A stretch of DNA of 6,516 nucleotides. It comes from Devosia sp. GTDB taxonomy: Bacteria; Pseudomonadota; Alphaproteobacteria; Rhizobiales; Devosiaceae. A program made the position numbers and the translations under genes. The notes under the pieces were generated by a model. That model was given only the letters and a program-made list of their open reading frames with translations. It was not told the origin of the DNA and did not search any database. Positions 1-6,515 of the stretch are shown here, piece by piece. The stretch's first letter is position 1, and every line of letters starts with the position of its first letter. The stretch spans positions 1 through 6,516 of the forward strand of contig JAQGKH010000053.1 of assembly GCA_028290225.1 (NCBI GenBank), given 5' to 3'.

Positions 1-2
1 TT

Positions 3-290
3 GTCACCTATGGCGACGATGAGGACCCCGAAGAGCATGTGGTGAGCGGCGAGGTTCTGCAGTTCGTGGAGAACCAGAAACTCGTGATGTCCTGGGTGTA
101 CAAGGATGAAGAGGACGAAGGCAGCGAGCTGCTGTTCGTGGTCGATATCGCCTTCAAGGCGGCGGGCGATGGTCGCACCAGCATCACGCTGACCGAGCGC
201 GGCCTGGCCCATGCCGACCCGGAATCCCGCATCTTTTCAATCGAGGCCTGGAGCGCGGCGCTGGAACAACTCGCCGAGGTGATCGGCTGA
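3..290 (+). CDS. SRPBCC/AHSA1-like domain protein, C-terminal part (5' truncated)
   Basis: The reading frame is open from the window edge to a TGA at 288-290, giving the last 95 residues; the true start lies outside, so the GTG at 39 should not be taken as the start. The order of elements fits the C-terminal half of an Aha1/START-fold (SRPBCC) protein: a 'V(V)SGEVLQFVENQKLVMSWVY' type strand pair, an alternating strand with SELLFVVDI, a 'GRTSITLTERGL' strand, then a closing amphipathic helix beginning EAWSAALEQL with the family's conserved Trp and Leu. Such proteins are cytoplasmic, form a hydrophobic cavity, and are often of unknown ligand. An acidic stretch (DEEDEGSE) sits in the loop between strands. 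No catalytic residue can be named. The fold assignment is fairly safe; the specific function is unknown. Confidence 0.7.
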   Translation, partial: VTYGDDEDPEEHVVSGEVLQFVENQKLVMSWVYKDEEDEGSELLFVVDIAFKAAGDGRTSITLTERGLAHADPESRIFSIEAWSAALEQLAEVIG

Positions 291-296
291 CGCGGC

Positions 297-319
297 CTTG
301 GGAACGGGGTTCTACCAAG
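297..319 (+). terminator. Possible hairpin terminator after the SRPBCC gene
   Basis: Eight bases after the stop codon, CTTGGGAAC pairs with GTTC-TA-CCAAG around a GGG loop: a nine-base-pair stem with a two-base bulge on the 3' side. No T-run follows (the next bases are CCCCTCG), so it is not a classical intrinsic terminator. It may act as an mRNA 3' end stabiliser or a weak or Rho-assisted stop. The rest of 320-423 shows nothing I can name. Confidence 0.3.
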
Positions 320-423
320 CCCCTCGTGACCAGCACGCCACGCTGACTTGGCGAACGGTTGGGGAAAGAGCTTCCCCCGCTGCACCCTTATGCCTTGTGG
401 CACGTTGGGTGCATACTTAAGGT

Positions 424-1503
424 ATGATTTTAATCCCCGAACCCACGCGATCCATGGCCAAGCACAAAGATCTGATTTCCGCTATCGGCAACACGCCGCT
501 GATCCGTCTCAATCGTGTTTCCGAGCTAACGGGGTGCGAGATCTGGGGCAAGGCCGAGTTCCTCAATCCGGGCCAGTCCGTCAAGGACCGTGCGGCGCTG
601 TTCATCATCCATGATGCGGTGCAAAGCGGAGCACTGCGGCCGGGCGGCACCATTGTCGAGGGCACGGCGGGCAATACCGGCATCGGGCTGACGCTGGTGG
701 CCAATTCGCTCGGGTTCAAATCGGTGATCGTTATTCCCGAAACCCAGAGCCAGGAGAAAAAGGACGCGCTGCGCCTGTACGGGGCCGAGGTGATCGAGGT
801 GCCCGCCAAGCCCTATCGGGATCCGAACAACTACATCAAGATTTCCAGCCGACTGGCGGAGAAACTGGCACGGGAGCTGCCGGGCGGGGCGATCTGGGCC
901 AACCAGTTCGACAACACGTCGAATCGTCGTGCGCATATCGAAACCACTGGTCCCGAAATCTGGCAGCAGACGGGCGGGCGTATCGATGGGTTCATCTGCG
1001 CCGTCGGCTCGGGTGGGACGCTGGCGGGCGTCGCCGAGGCGCTGCGGGCGCGCAATTCCGATATCCGCATCGGTCTGGCGGACCCCGAAGGGGCAGCGCT
1101 TTATAGCTATTACAGCACCGGTCAGTTCGCCTCATCGGGCGATTCGATTACCGAAGGCATTGGGCAGGGCCGGATCACGGCCAATCTGGAAGGCCTGAGG
1201 GTCGACCATCCCTACCGGATTTCGGATGCCGAGGCCCTGCCCTATGTGTTCGACCTACTCGAGCACGAGGGCATCTGCCTTGGCGGCTCCAGCGCCATCA
1301 ACATTGCCGGGGCCGTCCGGATGGCGCGTGACCTGGGACCAGGCAAGACCATCGTCACCGTTCTGTGCGATTATGGCAATCGCTACCAGAGCAAGCTCTA
1401 CAACCCCGAGTTCCTGCGGGCCAAAGGCTTGCCCGTGCCGCAGTGGCTGGAAAATCGGCCACGCCTGGACATTTCCTCGGTGCTTGAAACAAATCCGGCC
1501 TGA
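424..1503 (+). CDS. PLP-dependent cysteine synthase / cysteine desulfhydrase-like protein
   Basis: A 359-residue fold-type II PLP enzyme. The Schiff-base lysine is K54 in 'NPGQSVKDR'; the substrate-carboxylate loop is GTAGNTG (80-86); the PLP phosphate cup is GSGGT (195-199); a GGSSA segment near 287-291 is where the residue contacting the pyridine nitrogen normally lies. Standard CysK would make L-cysteine from O-acetylserine and sulfide in the cytoplasm. The subfamily signs (EGTAGNTGIGL, PETQSQEKKD, IWANQFDN) differ from classic CysK/CysM, whose loop usually reads TSGNTG. As I recall them, they match the branch containing mycobacterial Cds1, reported as a cysteine desulfhydrase, so direction and substrate are uncertain. 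The start is also uncertain: the ATG at 424 has AAGG only one base away, and ATG 454 (MAKHKDLISAIGNTPL) fits the family N-terminus better but lacks a clear ribosome site. Confidence 0.9.
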   Translation: MILIPEPTRSMAKHKDLISAIGNTPLIRLNRVSELTGCEIWGKAEFLNPGQSVKDRAALFIIHDAVQSGALRPGGTIVEGTAGNTGIGLTLVANSLGFKSVIVIPETQSQEKKDALRLYGAEVIEVPAKPYRDPNNYIKISSRLAEKLARELPGGAIWANQFDNTSNRRAHIETTGPEIWQQTGGRIDGFICAVGSGGTLAGVAEALRARNSDIRIGLADPEGAALYSYYSTGQFASSGDSITEGIGQGRITANLEGLRVDHPYRISDAEALPYVFDLLEHEGICLGGSSAINIAGAVRMARDLGPGKTIVTVLCDYGNRYQSKLYNPEFLRAKGLPVPQWLENRPRLDISSVLETNPA

Positions 1504-1538
1504 GAACCATACCCGCACTGGGTGATTGTGCCCCGCGA

Positions 1539-1559
1539 GGCGCCTGTTAGATTGGCGCC
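1539..1559 (+). other. Inverted repeat (GGCGCC hairpin) between the cysteine enzyme gene and cls
   Basis: GGCGCC at 1539-1544 and again at 1554-1559 can pair across a nine-base TGTTAGATT loop. It lies in the 77-base gap between the two genes. There is no T-run after it, so a terminator role is doubtful. The loop also holds a TTAGAT that could be a -10 element, with TTGTGC at 1526-1531 as a possible -35 at a short 15-base spacing. It could therefore be part of a cls promoter; neither reading is firm. Confidence 0.25.
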
Positions 1560-1580
1560 GCAACGGGCGCAGGTAGTAGA

Positions 1581-3032
1581 TTGATCAGCTTTCTTGATAT
1601 TTTCGACATGGTGGCGGCGGACCTGCACCTGATCGCCATCGCCACTGGGCTGCTTTACCTGCTGGCAGTTGTTTGCGCGGTGCGCGAGATCATGAACTCG
1701 CGCACCTCCCAGGGCTCCATCGCCTGGCTGCTGTCGCTGTTGCTGCTGCCCTTCCCTACGGCCTTCCTTTACCTGATCTTTGGCTGGAAGTTCTTTGACG
1801 ACTACGCCACCGACCGCATCCGCAATGGCCGCTCGGCGCGGCCGCTGCGCGCCAAGGACCTGTCGTTGATCGACCGCGACACCAGCGAGCGATGGCCGGT
1901 GCAGAGCAAGGTTTCCGAAGTGCCGTTCCTGAACGGCAACAAGGTCGAACTGCTGATCGATGGGCAGGCCACATTCGATTCGATCTTTGCTGGCATCGCC
2001 CGCGCCAAGAGCTATCTGCTGGTGCAGTTCTATATCGTGCGGGACGACCGGCTGGGGCAGGAACTGGCGGAGCGGCTGATCGAGCGGGCCAATGCCGGGG
2101 TGAAGGTCTTTCTGCTCTATGACGATGTGGGCAGCACGGGCATGCCCAGGCGTTATCGCAAGTGGCTGCGAGACGCGGGCGTTCGCGTTGCAGGCTTCAA
2201 CCAACGCCACAAATTCCTGCGCATGTATGGTCCCAGCCGCATCAACTACCGCAACCACCGCAAGATCGTCGTGGTGGATGGCGAGGAGGCCTGGGTGGGC
2301 GGGCACAATGTAGGCGTGGAATATCTGGGGCAGGACAAGCGCTTCGGGCATTGGCGCGACACGCATGTGCGGGTTTCCGGGCCGGCGGCGCTGGGATGTG
2401 CGCTGCTGTTTCGCGAAGACTGGGAATGGGCCACCGGGGAAGTGTTGCCCTCGGCCCCGCCGGAGACCGTCAAGACGCCAGGCGATGAGTCGGTGCTGGT
2501 GATGGGCAGTGGCCCGGCCGACAAGCTCGAGGAATGCGCCATCGCCTTTACCGATATCATCGGGCGAGCGCGCGAGCGACTGTGGATCGTCAGCCCGTAT
2601 TTCGTGCCCGATACCGATATTCGCACGGCCTTGTTTGCGGCCAAGCTGCGGGGGGTGGACGTGCGGGTGATGTTGCCCAATGTGCCTGACCACAAGATGG
2701 TCTGGCTCGCCAGCATTGCCCATGCCGACGCCATGGTGGAGCATGGCGTTTCCATCTACCGCTATGTGAACGGGTTCCTGCACCAGAAGGTGGTGCTGAT
2801 GGACGACCAGATCGCCTCGGTGGGCAGCGTCAATTTCGACAACCGCTCCTTCGCCATCAATTTCGAGATCACCCTCTGGTTCACCGATCCGAAATCGATC
2901 GCCGCGGTTGAATCCATGCTGATCCAGGATTTCGAAGGCTGCCGACAGGTGGAACTCGAGGAAGTCACCAAGCGCCGCCTGCCGATGCGGTTTCTGACCC
3001 AGGCGGCGCGGCTCCTGTCTCCCCTGCTTTGA
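1581..3032 (+). CDS. cls: Cardiolipin synthase (phospholipase D family, two HKD motifs)
   Basis: A 483-residue inner-membrane protein, close to the usual length of bacterial ClsA-type enzymes, which join two phosphatidylglycerols into cardiolipin and glycerol. Two N-terminal hydrophobic segments (about 16-35 and 47-68) form the PLDc_N membrane anchor. Two HxKxxxxD motifs follow: H226-K228-D233, with GG at 240-241 and N243, and H401-K403-D408, with G415, S416 and N418. Both catalytic sets are intact, and the spacing of about 175 residues is as expected for a pseudo-dimeric PLD active site. The start is taken as TTG 1581 because AGG at 1571-1573 lies seven bases upstream. The first ATG (1608, residue 10) has no ribosome site but would still leave both membrane segments, so it cannot be excluded. 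The alaX-like gene begins seven bases after the stop, suggesting shared transcription. Confidence 0.93.
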   Translation: MISFLDIFDMVAADLHLIAIATGLLYLLAVVCAVREIMNSRTSQGSIAWLLSLLLLPFPTAFLYLIFGWKFFDDYATDRIRNGRSARPLRAKDLSLIDRDTSERWPVQSKVSEVPFLNGNKVELLIDGQATFDSIFAGIARAKSYLLVQFYIVRDDRLGQELAERLIERANAGVKVFLLYDDVGSTGMPRRYRKWLRDAGVRVAGFNQRHKFLRMYGPSRINYRNHRKIVVVDGEEAWVGGHNVGVEYLGQDKRFGHWRDTHVRVSGPAALGCALLFREDWEWATGEVLPSAPPETVKTPGDESVLVMGSGPADKLEECAIAFTDIIGRARERLWIVSPYFVPDTDIRTALFAAKLRGVDVRVMLPNVPDHKMVWLASIAHADAMVEHGVSIYRYVNGFLHQKVVLMDDQIASVGSVNFDNRSFAINFEITLWFTDPKSIAAVESMLIQDFEGCRQVELEEVTKRRLPMRFLTQAARLLSPLL

Positions 3033-3039
3033 GTGTTCG

Positions 3040-3756
3040 ATGACCCAATTCCTGTTTCGCGACGACAGCTATCTCCGATCCACTGCAGCCAAGGTGACGG
3101 CGATCACGCCCGAAGGGGGGATCGTGCTCGACCAAACCGTGTTCTATGCGACCTCGGGTGGACAGCCCGGCGATAGCGGCCGGCTGGTGCGGGCGGACGG
3201 CTCCGTTGTCGAGATTGCCACCGCGATCCACCCGGATGGCAACAAGACAGCCATCGTGCATGTGCCCGCGCCCGGCGCGGTGTTGCCGGCGGCAGGCGAA
3301 AGCCTCGTGGCGCAGATCGACTGGGAGCGCCGTTTCCGGCTGATGCGCATGCATACAGCGCTCCACCTGCTCTCGGTGGCCCTGCCCTTTCCGGTAACCG
3401 GGGGCTCGATCAGCGAGGATCGCGGGCGGCTCGACTTCAACATGCCCGAGGCGCCGGCCGATCTCGCCGTGGTTGAAGCCGAACTCAACACGATGGCCGA
3501 AGCGGCTCATCCGGTTACCCATGAGTGGATCACCGATGATGAAATGGCCGCCAATCCCGACCTGATCAAGACCATGAACGTCAAGCCACCGGTGGGCCAG
3601 GGCCGGGTGCGGCTGGTGCGGATCGGCTCGATCGACCTGCAGCCCTGTGGGGGAACCCATGTCGCCAATACGCGCGAGATCGGGCGGATGGTGATCGGCA
3701 AGATCGAGAATAAAGGCAAGCAAAACAGGCGGGTAAACCTGCTTTTTGCCAACTAG
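3040..3756 (+). CDS. alaX: Alanyl-tRNA editing protein, AlaX type
   Basis: A 238-residue free-standing homologue of the editing domain of alanyl-tRNA synthetase, a cytoplasmic hydrolase that removes serine (and sometimes glycine) wrongly attached to tRNA-Ala. The N-terminal 'FYATSGGQPGDSG' (35-47) is the typical AlaX/AlaRS-editing segment. The zinc ligands are all present: H105 and H109 in MHTALHLLS, C203 and H207 in CGGTH. The length fits the medium class that has the N-terminal glycine-rich barrel plus the editing core and lacks the C-terminal C-Ala extension. ATG 3040 is the natural start, seven bases after the cls stop; the ribosome site is weak (GAG around the stop codon), consistent with translational coupling. 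Its stop lies six bases from that of the convergent binding-protein gene. Functional residues appear intact. Confidence 0.93.
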   Translation: MTQFLFRDDSYLRSTAAKVTAITPEGGIVLDQTVFYATSGGQPGDSGRLVRADGSVVEIATAIHPDGNKTAIVHVPAPGAVLPAAGESLVAQIDWERRFRLMRMHTALHLLSVALPFPVTGGSISEDRGRLDFNMPEAPADLAVVEAELNTMAEAAHPVTHEWITDDEMAANPDLIKTMNVKPPVGQGRVRLVRIGSIDLQPCGGTHVANTREIGRMVIGKIENKGKQNRRVNLLFAN

Positions 3757-3762
3757 AATCCG

Positions 3763-4833
3763 CTACAGGATAGGCGGGGCGTAAAGCAGCCCGCCATTGC
3801 TCCACAGGGCGTTCTGGCCGCGCAGCAGGGCCGCGCCGGTTTGCGGGCCGAAATGGCGATCATACAGTTCGGCGTAGTTGCCGATGGCGCGCACCACGTC
3901 ACTCATGAAGGTGGGCTTGAGCCCCAGCGGCGTGCCGAAATCGCCATCCACCCCCAACAAGCGGCGCACGGCGGGGGTGCGGGCATTGGCAAGGGAATCG
4001 ATGTTGAGCGCGGTGATCCCCACTTCTTCGGCATTGATCAGGGCAAAGATGGTCCATTTGACGATATTGAACCATTGATCATCGCCTTCGCGCACGGCGG
4101 GGCCCAGCAGTTCCTTGGAGATGCGCTCGGGCAGGATGCGATGGGCGGCGGGTTCGGGCAGATCGCGGCGCATGGCCTGCAACTGGCGGCCAGAAGCGGA
4201 TACGACCTGGCAAAGGCCGGCGCGGTAGGCCACCGCCAGATCCGCGACATCCTCATAGGGCACCTCGGTATAGCTGGCCTGATTAAGAAAGAAGAATTCC
4301 TGCACCCGCTCGAGTTCTTCGCCCCCTTCGATGACACAGATGCTGATGTCATCCAGCTCAAAGGCCGACACGACTCCCAAGGACTGGGGCACCATGAAGG
4401 CCTGCCCATCGAAAAACGCGGTGGCAACGTAGTTAGCCCCGAACAGGGTATCGCGCCGCTGGGTCCAGGAGCCGTTGCGGGTGAGCACATCCACCTGCCC
4501 GGTTTGCAGGGGGGCAAAGCGGCTTTCGCCGCGCAAGGCGCGGAATTCGATCAAGTTGGCATCGCCAAATACCGCAGCGGCGATGCCGCGGCACAAATCC
4601 ACATCAAAGCCCGACCAGCGTCCCTCCGCATCCTGCTGGGCAAAGCCGGGCAAGGGGCTGGTGGCGCCGCAGATCAGAAAGCCGCGGTCGCGCACGGTTT
4701 GCAGCGTTTGGGCTTGGGCCGGGGCGAGGCTGGCACTCGCCAGGACCGCAAAACCGGCCAGCCAAATGGCTGCGGACCGTAACAAGGTGGAAAATCGGCT
4801 CAACGCAGTGTCTGGCTCCCAGGGCGCGTCCAT
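3763..4833 (-). CDS. AapJ-like amino-acid ABC transporter substrate-binding protein, divergent pocket
   Basis: A 356-residue periplasmic binding protein of the polar amino-acid (SBP_bac_3) family, AapJ/BztA branch. A signal peptide with hydrophobic core about 20-36 ends in APAQAQ, with cleavage likely after A41. Branch marks are LPGF (61-64), WSGFDVDLC (73-81), ISKELLGP (238-245), DDQWFNIVKW (251-260) and the tail ALWSNGGLLYAPP (342-354). Cysteines at 55, 81, 166 and 208, conserved in AapJ as I recall it, remain. The backbone-binding arginine is probably R127 in SWTQRRD. However, the usual GTTTE loop reads GGEEL (170-174), and the usual YTTD reads VSAS (211-214), losing the aspartate that normally holds the ligand's alpha-amino group. 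It lies downstream of the ATPase gene rather than first in the operon. ATG 4833 has no ribosome site; TTG 4803 (residue 11) has GGGAG twelve bases upstream and gives a cleaner signal peptide (MSRFSTLLRS). The ligand is unknown. Confidence 0.9.
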   Translation of the reverse strand: MDAPWEPDTALSRFSTLLRSAAIWLAGFAVLASASLAPAQAQTLQTVRDRGFLICGATSPLPGFAQQDAEGRWSGFDVDLCRGIAAAVFGDANLIEFRALRGESRFAPLQTGQVDVLTRNGSWTQRRDTLFGANYVATAFFDGQAFMVPQSLGVVSAFELDDISICVIEGGEELERVQEFFFLNQASYTEVPYEDVADLAVAYRAGLCQVVSASGRQLQAMRRDLPEPAAHRILPERISKELLGPAVREGDDQWFNIVKWTIFALINAEEVGITALNIDSLANARTPAVRRLLGVDGDFGTPLGLKPTFMSDVVRAIGNYAELYDRHFGPQTGAALLRGQNALWSNGGLLYAPPIL

Positions 4834-4840
4834 ATTGGCG

Positions 4841-4873
4841 CGGACCGTGACGGGGTCAACCCGTCACGGTCCG
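4841..4873 (-). other. Perfect 14-bp hairpin between the ATPase and binding-protein genes
   Basis: CGGACCGTGACGGG (4841-4854) is the exact reverse complement of 4860-4873, with a five-base loop. It occupies half of the 66-base gap between the ATPase stop (4900) and the ATG at 4833. On the transcribed (minus) strand it is followed by CGCCAAT and then the ATG, with no T-run, so it is not a standard intrinsic terminator. In binding-protein operons such hairpins commonly attenuate read-through or protect mRNA ends from 3' exonucleases, giving unequal expression of the flanking genes. That role is inferred here; the structure itself is seen directly. Confidence 0.75.
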
Positions 4874-4899
4874 ATCTGCACGGAACTAGACCCGCAGCC

Positions 4900-5697
4900 T
4901 TAATGGAGGATCTGGCTGAGGAAGAGCTTGGTGCGCTCGTGCTGGGGCGCCGAAAAGAAGGCTTCGGGCTCGTTCTGCTCGATGATCTGGCCTTGATCCA
5001 TGAAGATCACCCGGTTGGCAACCTGGCGGGCGAAACCCATCTCGTGGGTGACGCACAGCATGGTCATGCCTTCTTCGGCCAGCGAGATCATGACTTCGAG
5101 CACTTCCTTGACCATTTCTGGATCCAGCGCGGAAGTCGGCTCATCAAACAGCATGATCCTGGGTTGCATGCAGAGCGAGCGGGCAATCGCGACGCGCTGC
5201 TGCTGGCCGCCGGAAAGCTGGCCGGGGAACTTGTTGGCCTGCTCGGGAATCTTGACCCGCTCCAGATAATGCATGGCCGTCGCTTCCGCCTCGGCCTTGG
5301 GGACGCCGCGCACCCAGATGGGCGCGAGCGTCAGGTTCTGCAGGATGGTCAGATGCGGAAACAGGTTGAAGTGCTGGAACACCATGCCGACTTCGCGGCG
5401 CACGTCGTCGATGCGCTTGAGATCGGCGGTGAGTTCAGTGCCATTGACGATGACCTGGCCTTCCTGATGTTCCTCCAGCCGGTTGATGCAGCGGATCAGG
5501 GTGGATTTGCCCGAGCCCGAGGGCCCCGCAATGACGATGCGCTCCCCGCGCATCACCTTGAGGTTGATGTCGCGAAGCACGTGGAAATCGGCGTACCATT
5601 TGTGCATGCCGATGACCTCCACCGCAACGTCGGTGGAGGAGACCTGCATCTGCGCGGTATCGCTGGCGCGTTCGGCGGCGAAAGAAACTTGGGTCAT
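4900..5697 (-). CDS. aapP: General L-amino-acid ABC transporter ATP-binding protein (AapP-like)
   Basis: A 265-residue cytoplasmic ATPase that powers import of L-amino acids with the neighbouring permease. All nucleotide-binding elements are intact: Walker A GPSGSGKST (58-66), Q-loop Q108, signature LSGGQQQ (161-167), Walker B IMLFDEP (181-187), D-loop SALD (189-192) and switch histidine H218. The sequence is close throughout to rhizobial AapP as I remember it, including MHKWYADFHVLRDINLKVM near residue 31, VRREVGMVFQHFNLFPHLT and the C-terminal HERTKLFLSQILH. The start at 5697 is supported by AAGAGG five bases upstream, inside the last codons of the permease gene, whose stop is two bases before this ATG. 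An ORF continuing in this frame to 6342 is read-through opposite the permease frame, not a fusion. Confidence 0.96.
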   Translation of the reverse strand: MTQVSFAAERASDTAQMQVSSTDVAVEVIGMHKWYADFHVLRDINLKVMRGERIVIAGPSGSGKSTLIRCINRLEEHQEGQVIVNGTELTADLKRIDDVRREVGMVFQHFNLFPHLTILQNLTLAPIWVRGVPKAEAEATAMHYLERVKIPEQANKFPGQLSGGQQQRVAIARSLCMQPRIMLFDEPTSALDPEMVKEVLEVMISLAEEGMTMLCVTHEMGFARQVANRVIFMDQGQIIEQNEPEAFFSAPQHERTKLFLSQILH

Positions 5698-5699
5698 GA

Positions 5700-6515
5700 T
5701 TACCTCTTGTGGCCCGTGTCCAGCCGCCGCTCCATGAACAGGGAGTAGCGCGACATGCCAAAACAGAAGATCCAGAACATAAAGGCCGCAAAGATGTAGC
5801 CGGTTACAGCCTGGGTCGGGGAGGACCAGGCTATATCGGAGCTTGCAGCCTGGACGGTGTTGAGCAGATCGAAGATGCCCACGATGGAAACCAGCGAGGT
5901 ATCCTTGAAGAGGGCAATGAAGTTGTTCACGATGCCGGGGATCACATGCTTGATCGCCTGGGGCAGGATGATGAAGTACATCCGCTTCCAGTAGCCGAGC
6001 CCCAGGGCTGCGGCAGCCTCGTATTGCCCGCGCGGCAGAGCCTGGAGGCCGCCCCGCACCACTTCGGCGAGATAAGCGGAGGCGAACAAGGTCACCCCGA
6101 CCAGGGCCCGCAGCAGCTTGTCGACCGTGGTGCCGGTGGGCATGAACAAGGGCAGCATGATCGACGCCATGAACAGCACGGTGATCAGCGGCACGGCGCG
6201 CCAAAGTTCGATGAACATCACCGAAAGGGTCTTGATGATGGGCAGCCTGGATTGGCGGCCGAGTGCCAACATGACGCCGATGGGAATGGAGCAGATGATG
6301 CCGACCAGCGAGATGATCAGCGTGACCATCAGGCCGCCCCACTGCTCGGTGGGCACATGGCGCAGGCCGAACACGCCGCCGTTCAGCAGGTAAAAGCTGA
6401 TCACCGGAAAAACGACGAAGAACAGCAGCGCATTGATGCGCTTGAACGGGGCCGAGGGCACCAGCAAGGGCGCAATCAAGGCCGCACCCAACACAAAGAC
6501 AATGTTGGGCCGCCA
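5700..6515 (-). CDS. aapM: General L-amino-acid ABC transporter permease (AapM-like), 5' end missing
   Basis: An inner-membrane permease of the His/Glu/Gln/Arg/opine family. The frame is still open at the right edge (it reads WRPNIVFV before the GTG at 6494), so at least 271 residues are visible and the N-terminus is outside; AapM proteins are longer (roughly 380-400). Hydrophobic segments lie near 6434-6380, 6332-6260, 6200-6140, 6105-6060, 5940-5880 and 5810-5750. The cytoplasmic EAA loop that docks on the ATPase lies at about 6020-5961, with YEAAAALGL followed by IILPQA. The segment KDTSLVSIVG with FDLLN downstream is typical of this family. A preceding AapQ-like permease gene, and possibly a standard AapJ gene, would be expected just beyond the window. 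The stop at 5700 is two bases from the ATPase start. AapM is preferred to AapQ because it directly precedes aapP and its sequence resembles AapM. Confidence 0.9.
   Translation of the reverse strand, partial: WRPNIVFVLGAALIAPLLVPSAPFKRINALLFFVVFPVISFYLLNGGVFGLRHVPTEQWGGLMVTLIISLVGIICSIPIGVMLALGRQSRLPIIKTLSVMFIELWRAVPLITVLFMASIMLPLFMPTGTTVDKLLRALVGVTLFASAYLAEVVRGGLQALPRGQYEAAAALGLGYWKRMYFIILPQAIKHVIPGIVNNFIALFKDTSLVSIVGIFDLLNTVQAASSDIAWSSPTQAVTGYIFAAFMFWIFCFGMSRYSLFMERRLDTGHKR
5703..5708 (-). promoter_or_regulatory. Ribosome binding site of the ATPase gene
   Basis: AAGAGG on the minus strand, five bases before the ATG at 5697, overlaps the final Lys-Arg codons of the permease gene. It fixes the ATPase start and shows tight translational coupling of permease and ATPase. 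Confidence 0.75.

Noticed and set aside
413..425. Short inverted repeat ATAC-TTAAG-GTAT near the start at 424
   Set aside because: Four-base arms are expected by chance, and nothing else marks it as an operator.
395..428. Promoter-like TATGAT (423-428) with TTGTGG (395-400) before the cysteine enzyme gene
   Set aside because: The 22-base spacing is too long, the alternative TTGGGT is too close (12 bases), and a start from here would leave a leader of only about 20 bases with no ribosome site before ATG 454.
1398..2783. Long 461-codon open frame on the minus strand opposite cls
   Set aside because: It lies antisense to a gene with intact HKD motifs, its product is rich in His, Gln and Arg with no recognisable domain, and such shadows are common in GC-rich genes.
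3841..4782. 313-codon open frame on the plus strand opposite the binding-protein gene
   Set aside because: It is a His/Gly/Ala-rich mirror of the real coding frame with no motif; the minus strand carries a signal peptide and clear family features.
4903..5748. 281-codon plus-strand frame opposite the ATPase gene
   Set aside because: It is antisense to a fully conserved ABC ATPase; the composition is a reverse-complement artefact.
5698..6342. Apparent 480-residue protein extending the ATPase N-terminus across the permease
   Set aside because: The extra part is out of frame with the permease and rich in Arg, His and Gly. The ATG at 5697 has a good ribosome site and a normal AapP N-terminus.
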